Source: Shewanella sp. NFH-SH190041
Lineage (GTDB): Bacteria; Pseudomonadota; Gammaproteobacteria; Enterobacterales; Shewanellaceae
Length of the DNA stretch: 64,000 nt
Assembly (NCBI RefSeq): GCF_024363255.1
Contig: NZ_AP026070.1
Span: 2,976,001-3,040,000 of the forward strand
Reading direction: 5' to 3'
Within the stretch, counting starts at the first letter, position 1. Each line of letters opens with the position of its first letter. The position numbers and the translations under genes were made by a program. This document shows positions 55,242 to 64,000 of this stretch, one piece after another. The notes under the pieces are model-generated. The model saw only the letters and a list, made by a program, of their open reading frames with translations, made no database searches and had not been told where the DNA came from.

Positions 55242-56399
55242 TTATTTAATCTCGCCCACATGCTCATCCAGCAGACGACGAGCGATAATCAGGCGCATAA
55301 TCTCATTAGTGCCCTCCAAGATCTGGTGAACACGGACATCGCGGAAATGTCGCTCTAACGGATATTCGCGGATATAGCCGTAGCCACCGTGCAATTGCAG
55401 TGCAGCATCACAAACCTGAAAGCCCACATCGGTCGCAAAACGTTTGGCCATAGCACAATAAGCAGTCGCCTCGACATCACCGGAATCGAGCTTAAATGCC
55501 GCCAGTCGCACCATCTGCCGTGCAGCTACCAGCTCAGTAGCCATATCGGCCAATTTAAATTGCAATGCTTGGAATGCCGCTAACGGCTTACCAAACTGCT
55601 TGCGCTCCTGCATATAGGCTGTAGCTCTGTCCAGTGCCGCTTGTGCTGTACCCACAGAGCAGGTCGCAATATTAATACGTCCGCCATCTAAGCCTTTCAT
55701 GGCAAATGTAAACCCTTGGCCTTCTTCCCTTAAAAGATTAGCGACAGGCACGCGCACAGCATCAAAGGTTACCAATCTGGTTGGTTGGGCATTCCAACCC
55801 ATTTTATCTTCCGCTTTACCGTAAATAATGCCGGCGGTATCTGCTGGCACAGCAATGGCTGAGATCCCCTTCGGGCCGTCTCCACCGGTGCGGCACATCA
55901 CCACCAGCATTTCGGTATCTCCGGCGCCGGAGATAAACATCTTAGCGCCGGAAATCACATACTCATCGCCTTCACGCACGGCTTTTGTCTGCAATGAGGC
56001 GGCATCACTGCCGGCCCCCGGCTCAGTCAAACAGTAAGATGCCAGCTTCTGACCTGTGGTCAGAGGCTCGCTCCACCCACTGCGCAAGGTTTCACTGCCC
56101 CAAGAGGTGATCATCCAGGTGGCCATATTGTGAATGGTCAGCATGGCTGTGGTGGCGGTACATCCGGCGGACAGTTCTTCAAAAATAATGGCAGCATCTA
56201 AGCGACTCAGCCCCATGCCCCCCTCGCTTTGCGGCGAGTACAAAGCGCAAAAGCCCAGTTCACCGGCTTTTTGAATAACATCTTTCGGGAAATGATGCTC
56301 TTCATCCCAGCGCGCTGCATGGGGCGCGAGCTCTTCGGTGGCGAACTGACGGGCCAGTTCGGCAAACTGACGTTGATCTTCGTTGAGATTGAAATCCAT
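55242..56399 (-). CDS. acyl-CoA dehydrogenase, probable isobutyryl/2-methylbutyryl-CoA specific
   Basis: A 385-residue FAD enzyme. CLTEPGAGSDAASL and ISGAKMFISGAGD form the flavin/substrate region, and the catalytic Glu is in ILEGTNEIMR. Sequence and gene context point to short branched-chain substrates, the first oxidation of valine and isoleucine acyl-CoAs. Substrate choice is inference. Confidence 0.9.
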   Translation of the reverse strand: MDFNLNEDQRQFAELARQFATEELAPHAARWDEEHHFPKDVIQKAGELGFCALYSPQSEGGMGLSRLDAAIIFEELSAGCTATTAMLTIHNMATWMITSWGSETLRSGWSEPLTTGQKLASYCLTEPGAGSDAASLQTKAVREGDEYVISGAKMFISGAGDTEMLVVMCRTGGDGPKGISAIAVPADTAGIIYGKAEDKMGWNAQPTRLVTFDAVRVPVANLLREEGQGFTFAMKGLDGGRINIATCSVGTAQAALDRATAYMQERKQFGKPLAAFQALQFKLADMATELVAARQMVRLAAFKLDSGDVEATAYCAMAKRFATDVGFQVCDAALQLHGGYGYIREYPLERHFRDVRVHQILEGTNEIMRLIIARRLLDEHVGEIK

Positions 56400-56585
56400 C
56401 TAACAACTCCTGTCGCTGATCGGTATTGGCCCGACTATTAAACGCCATGTTTCGCGCTTTAATGGCAGCGGATAGCATTAATGCCGGGCTCTTATTGTTC
56501 GGTTTATGGATGATATTCTGCTGTTAGCATTTACCTTTGATCATTGGGCGATAAATGACTCTCAGCCTGACGGGCAGTAGGTGCA

Positions 56586-58079
56586 TTATTTCAAGGCAAT
56601 GGTCATATTGGGGCCGGATGGAATATCGTCTTCAAACCAGCGGGCAGTAATGGTTTTGGTTTCAGTAAAGAAGCGTACCGCTTGCTTGCCATAGGCGTGT
56701 TGGTCGCCGTAGAAGCTCCCCTTCCAACCGGTAAATGAGAAAAATGGCAGTGGTACCGGGATAGGCACATTCACCCCTACCTGCCCCACTTCCACTTCGT
56801 GCTGATATTTGCGCGCCGCAGCGCCACTGGCGGTAAAGATAGAAGTCCCATTACCGTATGGGCTGGCATTCACCAGTTCGATGGCATCTTCCAGCGAATC
56901 TGACTCAACACAGCAAAGCACTGGGCCAAAGATCTCTTCCTTGTAGATGGTCATCTCAGGCGTCACCTTGGTGAACATGGTTGGGCCAACCCAGTTACCC
57001 GACTCATAACCTGCCAGCGTAAATTCTGAGCCATCCAGCAGGCACTCTGCCCCCTCTTCCTTACCCTTAGCGATAAGACTTAGCACCCGCTCTTTAGCCT
57101 GAGGGCTAATGAGTGGGCCGTAACCGGCCTCGTCGTCATCCCACAATCCAGGCCGCACTTTGGCCAGGCGCGCTTTTAACTCAGGGATCCACGCTTTGGC
57201 TTCGCCGACAAAAACCGCGACCGAGATCGCCATACAGCGCTGACCGGCAGCCCCCACAGACGCTCCGACCAGGTTATTGAGCACCTGATCCTTATTGGCA
57301 TCGGGCATAATGACACTGTGGTTTTTGGCTCCCGCAAAGGCCTGCACCCGTTTAAGATGGTCGGTTCCTGTCTTATACACGTATTGGCCGACACCCACAG
57401 AGCCAACAAAAGAAATGGCCTTGATATCTGCATGGGTCAACAAAATATCTACCGCACTCTTATCGCCATGAACCAGCTGTAATACGCCCTTGGGAGCTCC
57501 GGCTTGTTCAAACAGTTCTGCTAAACGCAGCGGCGTCATTGGATCTTGCTCTGAAGGCTTCAATACGAAGGTGTTCCCGCAGGCAATTGCTAGCGGAAAC
57601 ATCCATAGCGGGATCATCGCGGGGAAATTAAAAGGGGTAATACCGGCACAAACACCCAGGGGTTGGGTGTAGCTGTAGGTATCAATTTTATGGGCCACAT
57701 TTTCAACGGTTTCACCCATCAATAAAGATGCAATATTGCAGGCATGTTCAGCCACTTCAATGCCCCGCCAAACATCACCTTTGGCGTCTTCAAAGGTCTT
57801 GCCGGTCTCTTTGGCCAGAATTGTGGCCAACTCATCATGGTGTTCTTTTAGCAAATGCTGGTAACGCAACATAACCCGAGCACGCTCAGAAACCGGTGTT
57901 TCTTTCCAAGTTTGAAATGCCGCCTTGGCGCTGGAAATGGCTTGGTATACTTCCGCATCTGTCGCACAGTTAATTTGCGCAATTGGCTGATTATTGGCGG
58001 GATTGGTCACGATGATTTGTCGCTGGCCGCCGCCCGGGGTAAATTCACCATCAATATAATGTTTTATCAAAGTGGTCAT
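56586..58079 (-). CDS. mmsA: methylmalonate-semialdehyde dehydrogenase (CoA-acylating)
   Basis: A 497-residue aldehyde dehydrogenase making propionyl-CoA from methylmalonate semialdehyde. The catalytic Cys is in [32 protein letters not shown] is characteristic of MmsA. I took the ATG at 58079 with AGGATG upstream; an open stretch to 58121 exists. The 186-base gap to the next gene downstream has no hairpin I trust. Confidence 0.93.
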   Translation of the reverse strand: MTTLIKHYIDGEFTPGGGQRQIIVTNPANNQPIAQINCATDAEVYQAISSAKAAFQTWKETPVSERARVMLRYQHLLKEHHDELATILAKETGKTFEDAKGDVWRGIEVAEHACNIASLLMGETVENVAHKIDTYSYTQPLGVCAGITPFNFPAMIPLWMFPLAIACGNTFVLKPSEQDPMTPLRLAELFEQAGAPKGVLQLVHGDKSAVDILLTHADIKAISFVGSVGVGQYVYKTGTDHLKRVQAFAGAKNHSVIMPDANKDQVLNNLVGASVGAAGQRCMAISVAVFVGEAKAWIPELKARLAKVRPGLWDDDEAGYGPLISPQAKERVLSLIAKGKEEGAECLLDGSEFTLAGYESGNWVGPTMFTKVTPEMTIYKEEIFGPVLCCVESDSLEDAIELVNASPYGNGTSIFTASGAAARKYQHEVEVGQVGVNVPIPVPLPFFSFTGWKGSFYGDQHAYGKQAVRFFTETKTITARWFEDDIPSGPNMTIALK

Positions 58080-58196
58080 CTTCACATCCTGTTGCATTAA
58101 CCCTGTGATACGCACTATCAAGATCTGTGTGCTCGCTTAGCTGTCCGATGAGACAGCCTGCCCGGCATGCAATTGCGCCGGGCATCATGTCAGTGT

Positions 58197-59381
58197 TTAT
58201 TGCACTTCAATCGCAATGGCGGTAGCTTCCCCGCCACCAATACATAGACTGGCAATACCTCGTTTTAGTCCTCGCCGACGCAGCGCATGCAGTAGTGTTA
58301 CCAAAATCCGTGCCCCAGAGCAGCCGATGGGATGCCCTAACGCGCAAGCGCCACCATTGATATTCACCCGCGCCATATCCAGTCCCAGCTCTGAGACTGC
58401 CAACATGGTCACCATGGCAAAGGCTTCATTAATCTCATACAAATCCACATCATCTTTATGCCAACCTGTCTGCTCCAGTAGTTTAGTGATGGCACCCACC
58501 GGGGCGGTGGTGAATGTAGCGGGTGCTTGAGCGTGACCGGTCTGCCCCCGGATCACCGCTAGTACAGGCAATCCCAGAGCCTCGGCTTGGGCGCGACTAG
58601 TAAGCATCAAAGCCGCCGCGCCATCCGAAATAGAAGAAGAGTTAGCCGCAGTAATGGTGCCGTCTTTTGCAAAGGCGGGGCGCAAAGTAGGGATTTTATC
58701 AGGGCGAGCATTACCCGGTTGCTCGTCAATATCGACGACAATGTCGCCTTTGCGCGAGGCGATGGTGACAGGCACAATTTCATCATCAAAGGCACCTGAG
58801 GTAATCGCAGCATTGGCTTTTTCCAGCGATGACAGGGCAAAGGCATCCATCTGCTCCCGGGTCAGCTGATAATCATCTGCGGTCTGCTGGGCAAAAGTGC
58901 CCATGGCTGCGCCGGTGTAAGCATCTTCCAGCCCATCAAAAAACATATGATCCAAGGCTTTGCCATGTCCCATCCGCATGCCGCTGCGGGCTTTATCCAG
59001 CAGGTAAGGAGCTTGGCTCATACTCTCCATTCCCCCGGCGATCACCACCTTGGCACTCCCCGCCTTAATCAAATCACTGGCCATCATCACGGTTTTCATG
59101 CCAGAGCCACAGACTTTGTTGACCGTAGTGGCGGCAACTGACTCAGCCAATCCAGCGCCCAAGGCCACCTGGCGAGCCGGTGCCTGTTTCAGCCCGGCGG
59201 GTAAGACGCAGCCCATCAGCAATTCGTCGACCTGATCTGCAGCCAGCCCCGTATCCGCCAATAAAGTACTTACCGCTTTAGCCCCTAATTCAGGAGCAGG
59301 GACACTGGACAGACTGCCCTGAAAGCCTCCCATCGGCGTGCGTTTAGCTGCAACAATGACAATATCCTTTTCCCTGTTCAT
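58197..59381 (-). CDS. acetyl-CoA C-acyltransferase (thiolase)
   Basis: A 394-residue thiolase. The acyl Cys is in VNKVCGSGMK, and the His and second Cys are in GHPIGCSGA, with NEAFA before. In this cluster it may cleave 2-methylacetoacetyl-CoA in isoleucine breakdown or acetoacetyl-CoA. The ATG at 59381 has AGGAG upstream. It is the first gene of the run, next to a LiuR-like palindrome. Confidence 0.92.
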   Translation of the reverse strand: MNREKDIVIVAAKRTPMGGFQGSLSSVPAPELGAKAVSTLLADTGLAADQVDELLMGCVLPAGLKQAPARQVALGAGLAESVAATTVNKVCGSGMKTVMMASDLIKAGSAKVVIAGGMESMSQAPYLLDKARSGMRMGHGKALDHMFFDGLEDAYTGAAMGTFAQQTADDYQLTREQMDAFALSSLEKANAAITSGAFDDEIVPVTIASRKGDIVVDIDEQPGNARPDKIPTLRPAFAKDGTITAANSSSISDGAAALMLTSRAQAEALGLPVLAVIRGQTGHAQAPATFTTAPVGAITKLLEQTGWHKDDVDLYEINEAFAMVTMLAVSELGLDMARVNINGGACALGHPIGCSGARILVTLLHALRRRGLKRGIASLCIGGGEATAIAIEVQ

Positions 59382-59459
59382 AACCACTCCTGTCTTTTGA
59401 CCTGAACCGCCGACAACAGCGGTGAAGCACAGATTGTACAAAATACTAGCACTCTGACG

Positions 59460-59475
59460 TTTACGCTAACGTAAA
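59460..59475. promoter_or_regulatory. LiuR-type palindrome upstream of the degradation cluster
   Basis: TTTACGCTAACGTAAA is one base from a perfect palindrome of TTTACGTTAACGTAAA, the kind of site described for the MerR-family regulator LiuR of branched-chain amino acid use in gammaproteobacteria. It sits 79 bases before the thiolase start, near a TAGTAT -10-like sequence on the minus strand. Confidence 0.6.
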
Positions 59476-59713
59476 GCAAGTGTTAATCACTTTGGTGTCA
59501 AACAAACATAAAAACATAAACGTCATGTTGTATTTACAATCTCAACTAAACACTGGCTCTCGCCGCCTATAGAGGCTGGCTACATCAGCATTTGCCATGT
59601 CATCAATGTTGGACAGATAAAAAATGACATATTACAAGGAGGAAGGATGCCATCGATAAAAGAGATAAAACGCGAGAAATCGCTACTCACAATAGCGCAG
59701 AGATCCTCTAACC

Positions 59714-59749
59714 CGTTGCAAAAACAAACTTGCAAAAGCAACAGACCCT
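59714..59749 (-). repeat. decayed end of the TIR repeat (copy 5)
   Basis: GTTGCAAAAACAAACTTGCA followed by AAAGCAACAGACCCT matches the right end of copy 1, with TA directly after. The rest of the element is not recognisable leftward. The remainder of the 440-base stretch between the thiolase and the hydrolase gene holds no other feature. Confidence 0.65.
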
Positions 59750-59821
59750 AAGCGTTATTTCTTTATTCTCAATTATTTTTCGATTTGATACTGTGGTGTT
59801 TTCGCACCATACAGGTATGCC

Positions 59822-61096
59822 ATGGATACGGTCAGCTGGAAAAAATTCACCCTGTTACGTTTTTTTATACTCTTTCTCCCCGCCATCATAGTGCCCCAGA
59901 GCCGGGCTGAAATAACCTCTCATCCCAGCCAAAAGGAGCTATCTTCACGCTCTCTTACCCAGACATTTTACTGTATCGCAACGCAGGAGCTTAAGCGGCA
60001 AAATATTCCCGGAGCGGCCTATACCATAGTCCAAGGCAAACATATTCTGGCACTAGAAACCTATGGTCACCTTGATATTAACCGTACGAAAAAAGTCACC
60101 CCACACACTATTTTCCGGCTGGCTTCTGTTTCTAAACCCTTTGCTGCAACCCTCACCCTGATGCAAGCCAATGCCGGAAAACTTAGTCTCAGCGACCCTA
60201 TTAGCCAATACTTACCTCACTTTGCCTTAGCGCCGCCACACGCGGCCAATAAGATCCAGCTTCATCATCTGCTTAGCCATTCCAGTGGACTAATGCCCAA
60301 TGCCTATGACAACCTGCTCAGTGAAAATTGGGATATGACTAAAATTACCCGGCGCTTTGCTAAACTCAGTCCAATTTGTCCGCCTGGGCAGTGCTATGGC
60401 TACCAAAATGTGCTTTACAGCATGCTGCAACCCGTATTAGAGCAGGTGCAATCCAAGCCCTACGATGAGTTATTACAAACGCAAATTTTTACCCCGTTAG
60501 CGATGACAGACGCCTCGGTTGGTTTCAACGCTTTTCAGCAAACCACCAATGCCGCACAACCTCATATTTTGCGTATTATTAACCCCGCTACAGCAAAGGT
60601 TGGGCGCACACAGCCACATTATGACTGGCGACGGGTACCGGTCCGGCATGATTTTTATCGTGTCGCCCCCGCCGCAGGCATTAACGCCAGTATTTCTGAT
60701 ATGGCAAAGTGGCTGATCGCAAACCTTGGTTATGCCCCTGAGATTTTATCGCCAACATTATTGACCCAGTTAACTCAGCCCAGAATTAGTACGGCAAAAG
60801 ATTTACGGCGCAAATACTGGCGCCAGCATCTAACCGCTGCCGACTATGGTTATGGCTGGCGATTGTATCAATTTGAAGGAATTAAACTGGTGTATCACTC
60901 AGGTTGGGTCGCAGGATTTCGGGCCGATATCGCTTATGCTCCCGAGCTGGATCTCGGCTTTGCCATGTTGATCAATGCCGAATCAAATATCATCAATAAA
61001 CTGTCTGCCAGCTTTTGGCAATTGGCCATCAATGTCAGTCAATCTCAAGGCGACGATCCACTTATTTCGGCATGTAGAGGCAGCCTAAAGCAATAA
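59822..61096 (+). CDS. serine beta-lactamase-like hydrolase (class C/esterase fold), exported
   Basis: A 424-residue protein with a Sec signal (LLRFFILFLPAIIVPQSRA). The SxxK motif is S102-x2-K105 (LASVSKPF), the YxN motif is in CYGYQNVLYS, and the third motif is HSG (VYHSGWVAGF) rather than KTG. That combination is common in the AmpC-like esterase/peptidase group, so antibiotic resistance should not be assumed. Stand-alone gene. Confidence 0.85.
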   Translation: MDTVSWKKFTLLRFFILFLPAIIVPQSRAEITSHPSQKELSSRSLTQTFYCIATQELKRQNIPGAAYTIVQGKHILALETYGHLDINRTKKVTPHTIFRLASVSKPFAATLTLMQANAGKLSLSDPISQYLPHFALAPPHAANKIQLHHLLSHSSGLMPNAYDNLLSENWDMTKITRRFAKLSPICPPGQCYGYQNVLYSMLQPVLEQVQSKPYDELLQTQIFTPLAMTDASVGFNAFQQTTNAAQPHILRIINPATAKVGRTQPHYDWRRVPVRHDFYRVAPAAGINASISDMAKWLIANLGYAPEILSPTLLTQLTQPRISTAKDLRRKYWRQHLTAADYGYGWRLYQFEGIKLVYHSGWVAGFRADIAYAPELDLGFAMLINAESNIINKLSASFWQLAINVSQSQGDDPLISACRGSLKQ

Positions 61097-61243
61097 TCAC
61101 CCATGCATTGAAGTACGAAAGATAACGAGAGGGATGAACAGCTAAGGTAGAAATAAGCCTTTGGTATATTCCGCTCTGAATACAATGTGAATTGTATTTC
61201 CGTTGGGTGCCTCAAAGGGAAAATTGGCCAAACAATCGCTTAA

Positions 61244-62182
61244 TTATCGCTCCCAAGGGGTCATACCTGCCATATTATTGAGATCATAAGGGGTCAGCTG
61301 GTAAACATAGTAATTAAGCCAATTACTGAATAACAAACTGCCATGCCCCAACCAGCGAGCAAGCACAGGATTTTGCGGATCATCACCACAGAAATAGTGC
61401 TGCGGTACCCGTGGCGCAAGCCCCGCTGCCAGATCCCGTTGGTATTCATCCCGCAGCGTGTATTTATGGTATTCAGGATGGCCGGTGACAAATAGCTGCC
61501 GGTTATCATGGGAAAGCACCAGATACGCCCCGACATCATCAGCGTGTGCTAATACCTGTAGCTGCGGATGAGTTTGCAGTACCGGCAAGGGAATTTCAGC
61601 AAAGCGGGAATGGGGAGCATAAAACTCATCATCAAATCCCCGCAGCAACGGGTGGGGTTGTTGCGCCCGGCGATGGGCAAATACTCCTGAGCGTTTTTGC
61701 GGCAAAATATTCCGCTCAAGGCCATACAAATGATAAAGCCCGGCATGGGCTGCCCAACAAAGAAACAAAGTCGAAGTCACATGGGTACGGGACCAATCAA
61801 TAATGGTGCAGAATCTGTCCCAGAAACTGACTGACTCATACTCTATCTGCCCCAGCGGCGCCCCGGTAACAATCAAGCCATCGTAGTTATTATCCGCAAT
61901 CTCAGCAAAATCACGGTAAAAGGTATTCATATGATCTGATGGGGTATGACGGGAGGCCTGATCATGGATACGCAGCAGTTCTACATCCACCTGCAGTGGC
62001 GTATTCCCCAATAGCCGCAATAACTGGGTTTCGGTTTCTATCTTATTGGGCATCAGATTGAGGATAAGCACCTTCATCGGGCGAATATCCTGATGAGCAG
62101 CACGGGTTTCTGACATCACAAAAATATTTTCTGATACCAATATCCCGGCGGCGGGAAGGTTGTCTGGGATCCTAACCGGCAT
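61244..62182 (-). CDS. metA: homoserine O-succinyltransferase
   Basis: A 312-residue enzyme for the first committed step of methionine synthesis. The catalytic Cys is in [15 protein letters not shown], and the His and Glu are in [35 protein letters not shown] is the family N-terminal signature. Acyl donor choice between succinyl- and acetyl-CoA cannot be read with certainty. It follows the ybaY-like gene by 46 bases, probably as a transcription unit. Confidence 0.94.
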   Translation of the reverse strand: MPVRIPDNLPAAGILVSENIFVMSETRAAHQDIRPMKVLILNLMPNKIETETQLLRLLGNTPLQVDVELLRIHDQASRHTPSDHMNTFYRDFAEIADNNYDGLIVTGAPLGQIEYESVSFWDRFCTIIDWSRTHVTSTLFLCWAAHAGLYHLYGLERNILPQKRSGVFAHRRAQQPHPLLRGFDDEFYAPHSRFAEIPLPVLQTHPQLQVLAHADDVGAYLVLSHDNRQLFVTGHPEYHKYTLRDEYQRDLAAGLAPRVPQHYFCGDDPQNPVLARWLGHGSLLFSNWLNYYVYQLTPYDLNNMAGMTPWER

Positions 62183-62228
62183 AATACTGCGCCTCTCCTT
62201 GGTTGGGACGGCGCAGTATCCGTGATGG

Positions 62229-62630
62229 TTAGTGGCCGACCTTATTCAACAGTACCGACATTGGCTGGTTATTATCCAAATCAATGCGATATGACTGAGT
62301 ATTGATAAACAGCAATTGGCCATCGAGCGTAATTTTCGCCCCCACGGCATAGGTGTGACCGGGGGCAAATTGATCCCGGTTAATCACAAACGAAAAAGGC
62401 GCAGGCGTACTAACATCATTGCGCTCAACTTCAGCTAATACCTCGGCTTTTGCATCCGCCCGGGATACATCCTTCACCTGTACCGTCAGCACAGCTTCCG
62501 GTGGTAGAGCAATCCGCTCGCGGTACCATGCTTCACCGTGAATTTCCACCGCGGCATCCTGGGTCGCGCAACCACTGATGACACCCACAGCCAGCAGCGG
62601 GGCTGTTAACACCTTCAACCACTTATTCAT
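62229..62630 (-). CDS. YbaY family lipoprotein
   Basis: A 133-residue lipoprotein: signal with lipobox VISGC at residue 20, then a single YbaY-type beta-sandwich ([45 protein letters not shown]). Envelope location is clear, its function is not. It lies between a putative MetJ operator and metA. Confidence 0.85.
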   Translation of the reverse strand: MNKWLKVLTAPLLAVGVISGCATQDAAVEIHGEAWYRERIALPPEAVLTVQVKDVSRADAKAEVLAEVERNDVSTPAPFSFVINRDQFAPGHTYAVGAKITLDGQLLFINTQSYRIDLDNNQPMSVLLNKVGH

Positions 62631-62652
62631 ACTCTCTCCTAATCATACATAA

Positions 62653-62668
62653 AGACTTCTGGATGTCT
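62653..62668. promoter_or_regulatory. candidate MetJ operator (two met boxes)
   Basis: AGACTTCT GGATGTCT, two adjacent 8-mers matching AGACGTCT at 7 and 6 of 8 positions. It is upstream of the ybaY-like and metA genes, which fits methionine repression of both. Confidence 0.6.
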
Positions 62669-62744
62669 ACACGCCCGAGCAATCACTTGTTCTCGTCAGC
62701 AGATCCCCCTATGATAAGCAACTCCTAGATTGCCTGAAACCCTT

Positions 62745-63500
62745 ATGACACAAGCAACTGCGATAATAATTGGTGCCAGCTCACAATTGAGCCGTGAAGT
62801 TGCCCTGCAACTGTCCCGGCAGCAGGTGGAACTGGCGCTGCTCAGCCCCCAACCCGAGATGCTGGCGGAATTTGCTGCATCATTGCCGGGTAAAGTTACT
62901 GTTCATGCCTTGGATATTTATCAGCCGCAACAAGCTATTAGCCAACTGGAACAGGTATGGCAAAGCTTAGGTGGAGCCCACCTGATATTGGTCAATACCG
63001 GGGTTAATCACTATGATCCTGCGCTGCCATGGCAACATGAAGATGAGATGATTGCGGTGAATGTGCGCGGCTTTGCCGCTATGTGCAATACCGCTTTCAG
63101 GCTGTTGCGGGAGCAAGGATATGGTCAATTGGGAGCCATCAACTCCATTGCGGGTCTGCGCGGCGGCGCCAGTGTCGCTTACCATGCCTCCAAAGCCTTT
63201 GCAGCAAATTATCTGCAAGGGCTGTCTATGCATGCCCAGCGGCTAAAACTGCCTATTACCATTACCGATATTCAACTGGGTATGTTAGACAAGGCAGCCA
63301 TGCAGGGTGCCCGTATGTGGCTGGTGCCACTGCCGGAAGTGGCGCGACAAATCTTAACCGCCTTAGCCAAAGGTAAACGCCGAGTCTGCGTACCGAAGCG
63401 CTGGCGATTAATGGCTTGGCTGACCCGTCTGCTGCCCGAGTATATTTACAATACTCGGCGCTGGAAAAAGAAACAGCCTAAGCCAGAAAAATCGAAATAA
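62745..63500 (+). CDS. short-chain dehydrogenase/reductase family protein
   Basis: A 251-residue SDR-like protein. The cofactor loop is altered (IGASSQLSREVA instead of TGxxxGIG) and VNTG stands for NNAG, but the Y-x3-K pair (YHASKAF) and the preceding NSIAG serine are kept. The C-terminal 40 residues are basic with a short hydrophobic stretch (WRLMAWLTRLLPEYIY). Divergent from ybaY. The start may instead be TTG at 62730. Confidence 0.75.
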   Translation: MTQATAIIIGASSQLSREVALQLSRQQVELALLSPQPEMLAEFAASLPGKVTVHALDIYQPQQAISQLEQVWQSLGGAHLILVNTGVNHYDPALPWQHEDEMIAVNVRGFAAMCNTAFRLLREQGYGQLGAINSIAGLRGGASVAYHASKAFAANYLQGLSMHAQRLKLPITITDIQLGMLDKAAMQGARMWLVPLPEVARQILTALAKGKRRVCVPKRWRLMAWLTRLLPEYIYNTRRWKKKQPKPEKSK

Positions 63501-63573
63501 GCCGCGCATAAATCGACTCTGAGTTGACTCAATAAGGCCACTGGCACAATTGCTGGCGGCCTTACCTTACCGG

Positions 63574-64000
63574 CTAAAACTGATAGCCAACACTGAACAT
63601 ATATACCCAAGGGTCAATTTCTGTCGCGACATTCACAGCTTGCCCACCAAGATTAAAACGGACATCAGTACTGATATCGGCATACCAGATTGACGTATTC
63701 AGTAGCCAGTCATTATTCAGCCGATAATCCAACCCCACCTGAGCTGCCCAGCCCCATGAATTAGACAAGCTTAAATCTGTCAATCCCATCTCTTTCGCCG
63801 CCGGGGTGAAATCATTATCAAAAAAGTTAGTGTAATTTATTCCCAAACCAATATAAGGACGCAGTGTCGTCTCGGCCTGACCAAAGTAATACTGTGCAAC
63901 CAGAGTCGGCGGTAGGTGTTTCGTCTGGGCAATTTTACCCAGCGAACCTAAGGCAATATCGTGGCTAAAGGGGGTTGCAGCCAATAGTTCTAACGCCCAG
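63574..64000 (-). CDS. ompW: OmpW family outer membrane protein, partial
   Basis: The C-terminal 142 residues of an eight-stranded barrel; the frame runs through the window edge and the N-terminus is outside. ALELLAATPFSHDI, LPPTLVAQYYF, RPYIGLGINYT and the final IDPWVYMFSVGYQF with terminal Phe are OmpW features. Confidence 0.9.
   Translation of the reverse strand, partial: WALELLAATPFSHDIALGSLGKIAQTKHLPPTLVAQYYFGQAETTLRPYIGLGINYTNFFDNDFTPAAKEMGLTDLSLSNSWGWAAQVGLDYRLNNDWLLNTSIWYADISTDVRFNLGGQAVNVATEIDPWVYMFSVGYQF

Noticed and set aside
59822..61096. Antibiotic-resistance beta-lactamase
   Set aside because: SxxK and YxN are present, but the third motif is HSG and the sequence fits the broad AmpC-like esterase/peptidase group, so resistance is not supported.
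1..64000. CRISPR arrays, tRNA and rRNA genes, prophage structural genes
   Set aside because: I saw no regular spacer-repeat arrays, no tRNA-like cloverleaf with CCA end, no rRNA stretch and no phage module in the window.

Overview
The window is a gammaproteobacterial chromosome segment that reads as Shewanella or a close relative. The grounds are gene content and order: a complete trpL-E-G-D-CF-B-A operon divergent from rnm-yciO-scpA-scpB-rluB, a valine/isoleucine degradation cluster followed by metA, an SDR gene and ompW, the anaerobic nrdDG pair under a perfect FNR-type box, and a periplasmic TMAO/DMSO-type molybdoreductase. Species assignment is inference; there is no rRNA in the window.

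Layout. 1-9.6 kb holds a GcvR-like ACT protein, a small Cys-rich protein, a DUF2797 protein, a GSCFA protein, a YoaE-type TerC/CBS/CorC membrane protein and a Tat-exported TorZ-like reductase fused to a C-terminal monohaem cytochrome domain. 9.6-18.3 kb holds a DUF998 membrane protein, an island that I read as a decayed chromosomal integron, and ybiT. 18.4-31 kb holds a secreted alpha/beta hydrolase, a chemoreceptor, a VF530-like protein, ribA, yibL, nrdG, nrdD, rssA and a DEAD-box helicase, then a lone orphan gene. 31-43 kb holds rluB-scpB-scpA-yciO-rnm and the trp operon with leader peptide and attenuator. 43-51 kb holds a CaiT-like BCCT carrier, a KefB/KefC-type antiporter, a 35-aa membrane peptide and a second chemoreceptor. 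51-59.5 kb is the branched-chain acyl-CoA degradation cluster. 59.8-64 kb holds a serine beta-lactamase-like hydrolase, metA with ybaY, an SDR gene and a partial ompW.

The most interesting region is 10.4-16.5 kb. Four attC-like sites, two copies of an attI-like junction and a truncated, stop-containing integrase remnant on the minus strand with a LexA box beside it delimit about five cassettes. Cassette starts match the complement of the R'' core of their own attC sites (9/9, 9/10, 7/8 and 6/9 bases), which independently supports the boundaries. The last cassette gene, an HNH-type protein, is split by an IS1595-family element with a perfect 8-bp target duplication; removing the element restores one 376-codon frame. 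The array is orphaned, since the integrase cannot be functional.

A second theme is an unidentified intergenic repeat of about 265 bp: four full copies and one decayed end. It has 18-bp terminal inverted repeats flanked by TA, and the two arms change together between copies, so they stay complementary while their sequence differs. One copy lies inside the valine degradation gene run.
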